From positions 992,001 to 1,056,000 of the forward strand of contig NZ_JAPEMV010000001.1 of the NCBI RefSeq assembly GCF_026342355.1: 64,000 bases of DNA, in the 5' to 3' direction. Positions 26,310 to 34,182 of the stretch are shown here, piece by piece. Source of the DNA: Streptomyces sp. NBC_00249. Its GTDB lineage: Bacteria; Actinomycetota; Actinomycetes; Streptomycetales; Streptomycetaceae. The translations under genes and the position numbers were made by a program. Positions within the stretch are counted from its first letter, which is position 1, and every line of letters begins with the position of its first letter. The notes beneath the pieces are model-generated. The model was not told where the DNA came from, did no database searches, and saw only the letters and a program-made list of their open reading frames with translations.

Positions 26310-27461
26310 GTGAACACCACCGTCAGCCCGGACAACGTCTTCGCCTACGCGGACGAGCGGATCGCCCAGGCCGCCGCCGCCTTGTGGCCGGACAGCCCGG
26401 TGGTGGTCGGCCCGCACATCCCGTCGGTGACCGGGTACGTCCGCCGGGTGGAGGCCGCCGGGCGGCCGCTGTTCGCGAAGGTGTCCCTACTGGGGGTGTC
26501 GCTGGCGTCGGTGCTGCGCGGCACGCACGGGGACTGGGCGGAGGTGAGGGCCAAACAGGCTGCGTACTTATCGTCGCCCGGCGCGCTGCTGGAGCGGGAG
26601 GCCGCCCAGTACGGGGCACTGGCCGGAGCCGGACTCGGGACGGCGACGGTGGCCGGACTGGCCGGCGGGGTCCTGTTCACCGAGCCCGTGGACGGTGTGA
26701 CGCTCGGCGAGATCCTGGCGAAGGACCCGCACCGCACGTTCGACGTTTTGGCGGGCGTGGCCGAGGAGCTGGGCGCGCTCCAGAAGCCTGCGGTGGCCGC
26801 ACTGGTGGAGGGCGCCGCGATCCGGGAGCGGTCCGTCCAAGGTACGTTCGCCCGGAAGTTCAACGGGATCTCCGGGGACACATACGTGTCCCTGACCGGG
26901 CCGTCTGCACCGGACCTGGGGGCCGTCGTGGCACGGCTGCGGAAGATGCGGCTGTCCGGCAGCTACGGCAGCGGGATCGTCTACGGCGACTTGAAGCCGG
27001 AGCACGTCGTCTTCCCGGACGGGCCGGAGAGGCGGCCGACGTTCATCGACCCGGGCCTGGCCATGGGCCACCCGGCATCCGACGTCGCCAAGCTCGTCTC
27101 CCGCACGGTCCTCGGGCTCATCGTCCAGCCCCCGGCCGGGCCCGGCGCCACCGCAGTCCTCCAGGGCATCGGCCAGTTCACCGACCTGGCCACCTACCGG
27201 CTGACCCCGGCGGAGCGGGCGGCGTGGCTGCGGCAGCTGGTCGTCCTGTGGCTCATGGACACCGTCAACATCTTCACCACCTACCTGACCGCCCCTACCG
27301 GCCTGCCCCTGCCGGAGTCGGCCCGCACGCTGATCGCCCAGGCACCCGCCGTGTGCACGCTCCTCGACCGGGTCTCCGCGCTCCTTGCGGCCGTGTCGAT
27401 GGACGGCCGCACCGTATGGCGCCTGGCCCTGGACCACGCGGCAACGGCGGCCGGACGATGA
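26310..27461 (+). CDS. Aminoglycoside-phosphotransferase/kinase-fold protein (atypical)
   Basis: 383 aa with a protein-kinase/APH-like fold. The N-lobe contains RPLFAKVSLLG with a candidate ATP-binding Lys. The catalytic loop GIVYGDLKPEHVVF (~225) keeps the Asp, but the usual His-Gly-Asp is Tyr-Gly-Asp and the metal-binding Asn five residues after Asp is His; FIDPGLAMGHPASDVAKLV (~245) replaces the DFG motif, keeping the Asp. It may phosphorylate a peptide or small molecule, or be a pseudokinase. Codon 87 is TTA (bldA-dependent). Its stop overlaps the dehydrogenase start (ATGA), so it opens a coupled three-gene unit inside the FxLD cluster. Confidence 0.7.
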   Translation: MNTTVSPDNVFAYADERIAQAAAALWPDSPVVVGPHIPSVTGYVRRVEAAGRPLFAKVSLLGVSLASVLRGTHGDWAEVRAKQAAYLSSPGALLEREAAQYGALAGAGLGTATVAGLAGGVLFTEPVDGVTLGEILAKDPHRTFDVLAGVAEELGALQKPAVAALVEGAAIRERSVQGTFARKFNGISGDTYVSLTGPSAPDLGAVVARLRKMRLSGSYGSGIVYGDLKPEHVVFPDGPERRPTFIDPGLAMGHPASDVAKLVSRTVLGLIVQPPAGPGATAVLQGIGQFTDLATYRLTPAERAAWLRQLVVLWLMDTVNIFTTYLTAPTGLPLPESARTLIAQAPAVCTLLDRVSALLAAVSMDGRTVWRLALDHAATAAGR

Positions 27462-28366
27462 GCGCGCGCACCGGCCCCGTCGGGGTCATCGGAGCCGGAG
27501 CCGTCGGCCAGACCGTCGCCGCCCTCCTGGTGGCCGGCGGATGGTGCGAGGAAGTCCTGATCGCCTCCGGCAGCGACCGCTCGGCCGCCGCTCTGGTCAC
27601 CGACCTCCAGGACATGGCCCAGATCGTCGGCTCGCCCGTCCGGGCCCAGACCGCCCACCCCGCCGACATGCGCGACTGCGCCGCCGTGGTCGTCGCCCCC
27701 CGGGCGAAGTTCACCAACACCGCGACCGCCGACGTCCGGATGGCCGGTCTGGAGGCCAACGCCCCGCTGATCGCCGCCCTGGCCCGCTCCCTGACCGGGT
27801 ACGAGGGGACGGCCGTGGTCGTCACCAACCCCGTCGACCCGCTGACGTGGCTGTTCGCCCGCGCCTCCGGCGCGGCCCGCGTGTACGGGGTCGGCTCCGC
27901 GACTGACACCGCCCGCTACCGCCTCGCGCTGGCCGCCGAACTCGCCGTCCCCGTCGAGAGCGTGAGCGGGCATGTGATCGGTGAGCACGGCGACGCCGCC
28001 GTTCTGTGCACCTCCACCACCCGCGTCGACGGCCACCACGTTCGTGTCCCTGTCCGGGCCGTACGGGCCGAGCTTGGCGCCCGCCCGCGCCGCATCAACG
28101 CCGGGATCGGCCGGGGCCGATGCGGTCCGGCCGGCGCTGTGCTCCACGCCCTCACCCACGCCCTCGGCCTTGAGGACGGGCCGGTCGAGCTGTCCGTCGA
28201 CCACCAGGGCGCCCAGCTCGGCCTGCCCGTCCACTTCACCGCCGGACGCCCGGCCGTCCGCCTGCCCCGCCTGGACCCGGCCGAACGGCGTCTACTCGCC
28301 GCCGCCGACCACAAGATCCACCTCGCGTGCAAGACGATCTCCCACCACCTCGAAGGAGCCCGATGA
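27458..28366 (+). CDS. Lactate/malate dehydrogenase family protein
   Basis: 302 aa. The Rossmann motif VGVIGAGAVGQTVA starts at residue 7. VVTNPVDPLTWL, the catalytic pair in TDTARYRLAL (Asp and Arg, ~150) and the proton-relay His in GEHGDAAV (~175) are all in place, so it should be an active NAD-dependent 2-hydroxyacid dehydrogenase. The active-site loop (APRAKFTNTAT) differs from textbook LDH or MDH, so substrate is open. It is coupled by 4-bp overlaps to the kinase-like gene before and the HprK-like gene after, which argues for a dedicated role in this biosynthetic cluster. Confidence 0.8.
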   Translation: MSARTGPVGVIGAGAVGQTVAALLVAGGWCEEVLIASGSDRSAAALVTDLQDMAQIVGSPVRAQTAHPADMRDCAAVVVAPRAKFTNTATADVRMAGLEANAPLIAALARSLTGYEGTAVVVTNPVDPLTWLFARASGAARVYGVGSATDTARYRLALAAELAVPVESVSGHVIGEHGDAAVLCTSTTRVDGHHVRVPVRAVRAELGARPRRINAGIGRGRCGPAGAVLHALTHALGLEDGPVELSVDHQGAQLGLPVHFTAGRPAVRLPRLDPAERRLLAAADHKIHLACKTISHHLEGAR

Positions 28367-29469
28367 CCCTCGCGACCCGCATCAACGCCGCCCAAGCCCA
28401 CGTCACCGTGACCAGCAGTACGGCGGTGATCACCGACTGGTCCATGCGCTACTTCGGCCCGTGGTGGAACGCCGTGGACGCTGTCGCCCCGCACGCCGGT
28501 CCGGTCGTGGCCGCCGACGTCGAGGCCGTCGAGGTCGCCGCCCTCGCCCAGCAGATCGGCGAGGGCCCGCACCAGGAGTGCCTGTACGCCAACGAGCCCA
28601 TGCTGTACGCCCGGGGCAAGGACGGTGTCGTGGCCGCCGTCCAACCGGGCGAGCGCCTGGCCTACCGGTACGAGCCCGGCCTCCTGCGGATCGTCGGCTG
28701 CGACGAGGTGCCCGTCGCGCTCGCCGCCGCCCGCCTGGCCCGCGAGGTCCTGCGCTCCAGGCTCCTCGCGGACGGCTGGCGCATCCTGCACGCCTCCGCC
28801 GCCGTCCGCGACGGGCGTACCGTGCTGGCCCTCGGCGAGAAGGGCGCGGGGAAGTCCACCGTCGGGTTCCTCCTGGCCCGCGCCGGATGGCAGCTGCTGG
28901 CCAACGACCGCGTGTTCGTCCGCCCCAACGAAGACGGCGGGGTCGCCGTGCTGCCGTGGCCGTCGGCCGCCGCGATCGGTCTCGGCTTCCTCGACGCCAT
29001 CGGTCTCTACGACGACGTACGCGCCCGCGTCCTGTCCGGGGAACAGCTTCACCCCACCCAGCACGAGTCCGTCACCCGCGCCCTTCTGGACGGCCGTCGC
29101 CTGCCCATTCGCTCCTCTTCCGGCAAGGAGCTCAAGCCGCAGTTCTTCCCGGACCAGCTGGTGACCTGGCTCGGGCTGGCCCTGGCCACCGAGGGCAGCG
29201 CCGCCAAGATCGTCTTCCCGCGTATCGACCCCGACGCCGCCCCGGCCGTCCTCGGCGACGGCCGGGCCTTGGGCGAGGACGACTTCTTCACGGGGGCCAC
29301 CGAGGACCGCTACCCCGACGTCTTCGGCCTCGCCCCCACCGGCGAAGCCAGCCGGGTCACCCGCGAACTCCTGGCCACCCGCCTCGCCGACCTGCCCCGC
29401 CACAACGTGGTCCTCGGCCACGACGTCAAGGCGAACGCCGAATTCCTCGCCGAACTCGCCGGCACCTGA
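28363..29469 (+). CDS. HPr-kinase-like P-loop protein
   Basis: 368 aa. A P-loop LALGEKGAGKSTVGFLLA lies at ~157, followed by WQLLANDRVFV, where HprK-type kinases carry their acidic metal ligand; the order of these motifs and the ~150-residue N-terminal domain resemble HPr-serine-kinase-like proteins found in RiPP clusters. Such enzymes phosphorylate Ser of a protein or peptide, but this protein lacks recognised PTS partners nearby. ATG 28363 overlaps the dehydrogenase stop. Together with the APH-fold protein it gives two kinase-like proteins in one operon beside an FxLD lanthipeptide. Confidence 0.7.
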   Translation: MTLATRINAAQAHVTVTSSTAVITDWSMRYFGPWWNAVDAVAPHAGPVVAADVEAVEVAALAQQIGEGPHQECLYANEPMLYARGKDGVVAAVQPGERLAYRYEPGLLRIVGCDEVPVALAAARLAREVLRSRLLADGWRILHASAAVRDGRTVLALGEKGAGKSTVGFLLARAGWQLLANDRVFVRPNEDGGVAVLPWPSAAAIGLGFLDAIGLYDDVRARVLSGEQLHPTQHESVTRALLDGRRLPIRSSSGKELKPQFFPDQLVTWLGLALATEGSAAKIVFPRIDPDAAPAVLGDGRALGEDDFFTGATEDRYPDVFGLAPTGEASRVTRELLATRLADLPRHNVVLGHDVKANAEFLAELAGT

Positions 29470-29478
29470 ACCCGCGGC

Positions 29479-29523
29479 AGGTACTCAACAGCACCACGCC
29501 GGCGCGCGTGCTCCCGGTCATCT
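29479..29523. repeat. Cluster repeat copy 4
   Basis: It begins AGGTACTCAACAGCACC, has the CGCCGGCGCGCGTGCTCCCG core and ends GTCATCT. The inner arms AGCAC/GTGCT are kept. It starts 9 bp after the HprK-like stop. Confidence 0.6.
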
Positions 29524-29643
29524 CCGCCGGGCGCGTCCCCACCAACACCACACCCAGGTACGGCCGGTGGTGTGAGCTGAACCCCCGCCACGGGCTCCCG
29601 GGGCGGGACCCGCCACGGAGACCGACAAGAAGGAAGAGAGACG

Positions 29644-30888
29644 TTGACCGACACGACGGATGACAACGCGACCGCGCTGCGCCTGGCGATGACCAGCAAC
29701 ATGGTCAAGGCCGGAATGATCACGAGCGAGCGGGTCGAAGCCGCGTTCCTGACGGTCGCCCGTCACCGGTTCGCGCCCGAAGCGACGCCCGAGAAGGCTT
29801 ACGAGGTGGAGTCGGCGGTCCCCACCAAGAGGGACCAGCACGGCATCGCCGTCAGCTCGGTATCGGCGCCGCGCATTCAAGCCATGATGCTGGAGCAGGC
29901 CGACCTGAAGCCCGGCCAGGACGTGGCCGAAGTCGGATCGGGCGGCTGCAACGCCGCGCTCATGGCCGAACTCGTCGGCGACGACGGGGTGGTCACCACC
30001 GTCGACATCGACTCCGACGTCACCGCGCGGGCCCGCAAGCTCCTGAACGAGAACGGCTACGCCCGGGTCAAGGTCCACACCGTCGATGCTGAGGGCGGTA
30101 TCCCGGATACCGGAGCCCTCGACCGGCTGATCGTCACCGCCGGGGCCTGGGACATCCCGCCCGCCTGGACCGACCAGTTGAGCGACGGCGGGCGCCTCGT
30201 CGTCCCGCTGCGGATGCGGGGCCTGAGCCGGTCGGTGGCCTTCGACCGCGACGGCGACCGGCTCGTCTCCCGGTCCGCCCAGATGTGCGGCTTCGTCACG
30301 ATGCAGGGCGCCGGAGAACACCAGGAACGCCTGCTCCTGCTGCGGGGCAAGGAGATCGCCCTGCGCTTCGACGAGGGCTGGCCCGAGGACCCGGATGCCC
30401 TGAACGGGGTGTTCGACACCGAGCGGGCCGAACTCTGGTCCGGGGTCACCGTGGCCATGAGCGAGCCGTTCACCGGCCTGCAGATGTGGCTGGCGACCGC
30501 CCTGGACGGCTTCTGCCTCATGTCCGTGGACGGGGACTTGGACACCGGTCTCATCGCCCCGCAGAACAAGTCGGCCTGCCTGTCCCTCCTCGACGGGGCC
30601 TCCCTCGCCTACATGACCATCCGACGCGACGGCGACCGGGCCGAGTTCGGGGCGCACGGCTACGGCCCCGACGCCAAGGCCGTGGCCCAGGCCCTCGTGG
30701 AGGAGATCCGCGTCTGGGACCGCGACCACCGCCGCAGCGAGCCGGTGATCTACGCCTACCCCGCCACGACCCCCGAGACCGAGCTGCCCGCCGGCCGGGT
30801 CATCACCAAGCGGCACCGCCGCATCGTCATCTCCTGGCCCCGCGAGGACCAGGCCAACCAGAGCACCACCGCGAACAAGGAGAAGTGA
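29644..30888 (+). CDS. FxLD-system methyltransferase (PCMT family)
   Basis: 414 aa. Residues 1-~200 match protein L-isoaspartate O-methyltransferases (ARHRFAPEATPEKAYEVES substrate loop, SAM motif VAEVGSGGCNAALMAELVG at ~95); the ~200-residue C-terminal extension is that of the methyltransferases encoded beside FxLD lanthipeptides. Related enzymes methylate an Asp of the peptide, which cyclises to a succinimide and can open to isoaspartate. TTG 29644 is used as start, with GGAAGAGAG upstream. The precursor gene begins only 2 bp after its stop, so enzyme and substrate are translated together. Confidence 0.88.
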   Translation: MTDTTDDNATALRLAMTSNMVKAGMITSERVEAAFLTVARHRFAPEATPEKAYEVESAVPTKRDQHGIAVSSVSAPRIQAMMLEQADLKPGQDVAEVGSGGCNAALMAELVGDDGVVTTVDIDSDVTARARKLLNENGYARVKVHTVDAEGGIPDTGALDRLIVTAGAWDIPPAWTDQLSDGGRLVVPLRMRGLSRSVAFDRDGDRLVSRSAQMCGFVTMQGAGEHQERLLLLRGKEIALRFDEGWPEDPDALNGVFDTERAELWSGVTVAMSEPFTGLQMWLATALDGFCLMSVDGDLDTGLIAPQNKSACLSLLDGASLAYMTIRRDGDRAEFGAHGYGPDAKAVAQALVEEIRVWDRDHRRSEPVIYAYPATTPETELPAGRVITKRHRRIVISWPREDQANQSTTANKEK

Positions 30889-30890
30889 TC

Positions 30891-31070
30891 ATGACCAAGC
30901 AGATCGCCACGGCAACGACCGGCCTGAGCGGCGAATTCAACCTGGACGTGCGCGTGGTCGAGGCCGGGGCGCCCGTCGCGAGCCTCCTGCGCAGCACCGA
31001 CGACGGCTGCGGCTCGACCTGCTCCAACGGCTCCACTGCGTGCGCGTCGTCCGTCAACGACCCCTCCTGA
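30891..31070 (+). CDS. FxLD family lanthipeptide precursor
   Basis: 59 aa with the leader motif EFNLDVRVVEAG (F16-N-L-D19) that defines the FxLD family and serves as LanB recognition site in class I systems. The C-terminal core after about Leu33 holds Cys40, Cys44 and Cys51 and ten Ser/Thr, enough for up to three lanthionine or methyllanthionine rings. Asp38-Gly39 is a classic site for succinimide/isoaspartate formation by the adjacent PCMT-type enzyme. Leader cleavage site and ring pattern cannot be read from sequence; no dedicated protease or exporter is visible in the cluster. Confidence 0.9.
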   Translation: MTKQIATATTGLSGEFNLDVRVVEAGAPVASLLRSTDDGCGSTCSNGSTACASSVNDPS

Positions 31071-31084
31071 CCGGACCGCCGCGA

Positions 31085-31130
31085 AGGTGAGGCGGAGCAG
31101 GGTGGCCGGCCGCCGTGCTCCCCGTCACCT
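31085..31130. repeat. Cluster repeat copy 5 (best stem)
   Basis: The outer arms AGGTGA/GTCACCT enclose GGAGCA-G-GG-T-GGC and GCC-G-TGCTCC around CGGCC, giving the cleanest nested stem of the seven copies. It lies 14 bp after the precursor stop and upstream of lanB; it could end the precursor transcript or set the precursor-to-enzyme ratio. Confidence 0.65.
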
Positions 31131-31212
31131 GCACCATCCCCGCCGCCGGGCACACGTGTGTGCCCGGCGGCACCACGACCACACCACGACAACTGCCAGG
31201 GGGCGAAGAGTT

Positions 31213-34182
31213 ATGGGGCGCGGAGCACGGCTGTACCGGCACACGCAGGCCCTGATGGTGCGGGCCACCACGCACCCCGGCACAGGAGTTCCCGCGTCCG
31301 ACGTGGACCTGTCCGGGCCCGGCGGGCCCGAACGCGGAAGGGCCTGGCTGGAAGCCGTCTGGAGCCACCCTCAGGCCCGGCAGGCGCTGGAGGCCGCAAG
31401 CCCCGTTCTGGCCGCGCAGACCACGGCCCTGCTCACCGCTCCCGTGCCGTATACGAAGGAGGTCCGGCGGCTGGTGCATTCCACCGCGGCCTACCTGCTG
31501 CGCTGGCAGGGACGGGCCACCCCGTTCGGGCACTTCGCCGGGATCGCGCCCGCCCGCACCGGGCCCACCCCGCAGGCCCTGTGGGGCAGCGGGCACCGGG
31601 CCGTGCTGCGGCCGGACGCCGCCTGGCTGGGCGCCGTGACCGACCAGCTCGCCTCACACGCTGGCATACGCGAACATCTGCTCGTCGTGGCGAACCCAGC
31701 CGCGTGTGCCCGGGGAGGCCGGATCGTGGGGCCCGGCCGTACGCCCGCCGACAGCCTCGCCCCGTTGGAGGTGTCCGTGGCGGCCACCGGGCCCGTCCGT
31801 ACCGCCCTGGCCGCCGCCACCGCCCCTGCCTCGTTCCCGGACGTCGCCCGGGCCGTCGCCGCCGACTACCCGCACGCCGACAACGAGAGCATCCACGGCC
31901 TCCTCGTCCAGCTCTTGGAGCATGGCGTGCTGCTGTCCGTCCTGGATGCCACGGCCACGGCCGCCGACCCGCTCGCCCAGCTCCGTACCCTCACCGACCC
32001 CACCGTCACGCCCGGTCCGCTCCTATCCCCCACCGCGGAGGTGACCGGCAGCACCTCGCCGGCCTGGCCGGACACGGTCCTCGACGCCCAGGTCACCATT
32101 CCCGCCGGCGTGCTGTCCGAGGCCGAGTCGGCGGCGTCGGTGCTGGCCCGGCTCTCGCCGTACCCGTTCGGGAATCCGGTCTGGCGTGACTTCCACCAGC
32201 GATTCCGTCAGACGTACGGGGCCGGTGCTGCCGTGCCCGTCATGGAGTTGGTGGGTGACGGGGGGCTCGGCTTCCCGCCCGGGTTCCTGGGGGCCGACCG
32301 CCAGGCCCCGGCCCGGATGCTGTCCGCCCGCGACGAAGCGTTCCTCGCACTCGCCCAGCAGGCAGCCCTCGACGGGGCCCGCGAGGTGGCCCTCACCGAG
32401 CCCCTCCTCGCCTCGCTGGCCGTGGTCGACGCCGACGAGCTGGCGCTGCTCCCCTCGGTGGAGCTCGCCTTCCAGCTCTCCGCCGACGATGCGGACGCCG
32501 TGCGGCGGGGCCGGTTCGAGCTGTGGCTGACGGCAGCGGCCCGGCCCTCGTCGTCCATGGCCGGACGGTTCGCCGACCTCCTGCCCGAGCAGGATGCCGC
32601 CGCGCTGGCCACCGCCTTGGCGGGCCCGGCCGGGCCGCTGCCCGCCCAGCTCGTCTTCCCGGCCCGCAGACGGCGCAGCTCCAACGTCGTCCGGACCCCG
32701 CGCCTGCTGGAGCACACGGTCTCCCTCGGCTGGCCCGAACAGGGGCCCGGCAACATCCCGCTCGATGATCTCGCCGTCACCTGCGACGCCCGCCACCTGT
32801 ACCTGATCCGCTGCTCCACCGGACAAGTCCTTGAGCCCCGCGTGCTGCACGCGCTGGAGCCGCGCGTGCAGACCTCGCCCCTGGCTCGGTTCCTCGCCGA
32901 AGTCGCAGGCGCCCGCCGTACCGTCTGGCGGCTGCCCGACTGGGGCGCCGCCTCCCGCCTCCCGTTCCTGCCCCGGCTCCGCCACGGCCGGACCGTCCTG
33001 GCCCCGGCCCGCTGGCTACTGGCCGCAAGCGTCTTACCCGGCCCGGCCGCCGCGCGCTCCGAGTGGGAGGAGGCATTCGCCCGGTGGCGGAACCGGCAGC
33101 GCGTCCCGGCGCAGGTGGTCCTGGCCGAGACCGAGATGCGGCTGCCCCTCGATCTGGACGTGCCGCTCCACCGCGAACTCCTCCGGGCCCGCCTGGATCG
33201 GGCCGGGGAGGTGGAAGTGCGTGAAGCACCTTCGCCGGCCGCAGGCTCCACGTCACCTGACGCGGGCGGGTTCATGGGCCGCGCCCACGAGTTCCTGACC
33301 GTCCTGCACGCCACTACCCCCACCCCCGCCCCGGTCGGACCCGCCGTCCCAGCGGCCGTACCACAGACGCCCGGTGTCTCCCCCATGGTGTGCGCGCACC
33401 TGCACGGGCACCCCGCCCGGCAGGACGAGATCCTGACCGAGCATCTGCCCCGCCTGCTCGACGGATGGAAACCGGCCCCAGGCTGGTGGTTCACCCGCCA
33501 CCACGACGCCTCCCACCCCAACCGCGACCGCCCCCTGGTCCTCAACCTCCGCCTGGACGGCGCCGCCACTTATGGGCAGGCCGCCGAACGGCTCGGTACC
33601 TGGGCCGACGAGCTGCGAAGCCTCCATCTCGCCTCCCGGCTGGACCTGATCGCCTACCGGCCGCAGGACGGCCGTTACGGGCACGGGGCGGCGCGTGAGG
33701 CCGCCGAGCGGGTCTTCGCCGCCGACAGCGCCGCCGCGCTCGCCCAGATCGCGTACTCGCTCCGTACCGGCATTCCGGCCCAAGCGGTCACCGCCGCTTC
33801 GCTCGCCGACCTCGCCACGTGCTTCGCCCCCTGCCCGGCCGACGGCTGGGCGTGGCTCGCCACAACCCTGCCGCGCGAGAGCGGACCCGTCGAAGCCGCC
33901 CTGACCCGGCACACACTCGCTCTCACTGCCCCCGGCTCTGTCTGGCGCCACGCCCCCGACGCCTCCGCCGTGGCCGGGGCGTGGGCCGCCCGCACCAACG
34001 CCCTCGCCGCCTACCGGGACACCCTCGCCGATCAGCGGGACCCGATGACCGTGCTCCGCTCCCTCCTCCACCTCCACCACGTTCGCGCCCTCGGAGGCGG
34101 CCCGGACGCCGAGCGGGTCACCCATCGCCTCGCCCGCACGGCAGCCCTCCCGCACACCCACCGCCGCAAGGCCCGCCCGTGA
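31213..34182 (+). CDS. lanB: Lantibiotic dehydratase LanB (class I, full length)
   Basis: 989 aa with the tRNA-Glu-dependent glutamylation domain (LRWQGRATPFGHFAGIAPAR near 95, SPYPFGNPVWRDFHQRF near 320) and, from ~700, the glutamate-elimination (SpaB_C-like) domain (GWWFTRHHDASHPNRDRPLV). It dehydrates Ser/Thr of the FxLD core to Dha/Dhb. ATG 31213 follows AGGGGGCGAAGAG. Codon 608 (SVLPG) is TTA, a second bldA-dependent step. The stop overlaps the LanC start (GTGA). A separate SpaB_C protein is also encoded at 35459, so the elimination domain is present twice in the cluster. Confidence 0.9.
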   Translation: MGRGARLYRHTQALMVRATTHPGTGVPASDVDLSGPGGPERGRAWLEAVWSHPQARQALEAASPVLAAQTTALLTAPVPYTKEVRRLVHSTAAYLLRWQGRATPFGHFAGIAPARTGPTPQALWGSGHRAVLRPDAAWLGAVTDQLASHAGIREHLLVVANPAACARGGRIVGPGRTPADSLAPLEVSVAATGPVRTALAAATAPASFPDVARAVAADYPHADNESIHGLLVQLLEHGVLLSVLDATATAADPLAQLRTLTDPTVTPGPLLSPTAEVTGSTSPAWPDTVLDAQVTIPAGVLSEAESAASVLARLSPYPFGNPVWRDFHQRFRQTYGAGAAVPVMELVGDGGLGFPPGFLGADRQAPARMLSARDEAFLALAQQAALDGAREVALTEPLLASLAVVDADELALLPSVELAFQLSADDADAVRRGRFELWLTAAARPSSSMAGRFADLLPEQDAAALATALAGPAGPLPAQLVFPARRRRSSNVVRTPRLLEHTVSLGWPEQGPGNIPLDDLAVTCDARHLYLIRCSTGQVLEPRVLHALEPRVQTSPLARFLAEVAGARRTVWRLPDWGAASRLPFLPRLRHGRTVLAPARWLLAASVLPGPAAARSEWEEAFARWRNRQRVPAQVVLAETEMRLPLDLDVPLHRELLRARLDRAGEVEVREAPSPAAGSTSPDAGGFMGRAHEFLTVLHATTPTPAPVGPAVPAAVPQTPGVSPMVCAHLHGHPARQDEILTEHLPRLLDGWKPAPGWWFTRHHDASHPNRDRPLVLNLRLDGAATYGQAAERLGTWADELRSLHLASRLDLIAYRPQDGRYGHGAAREAAERVFAADSAAALAQIAYSLRTGIPAQAVTAASLADLATCFAPCPADGWAWLATTLPRESGPVEAALTRHTLALTAPGSVWRHAPDASAVAGAWAARTNALAAYRDTLADQRDPMTVLRSLLHLHHVRALGGGPDAERVTHRLARTAALPHTHRRKARP

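Noticed and set aside
26195..28366. Very long open frame of 723 codons on the + strand
   Set aside because: Its first ~420 codons are an Arg/Gly/Pro-rich out-of-frame reading of the kinase-like gene; the real dehydrogenase begins at ATG 27458 within it.
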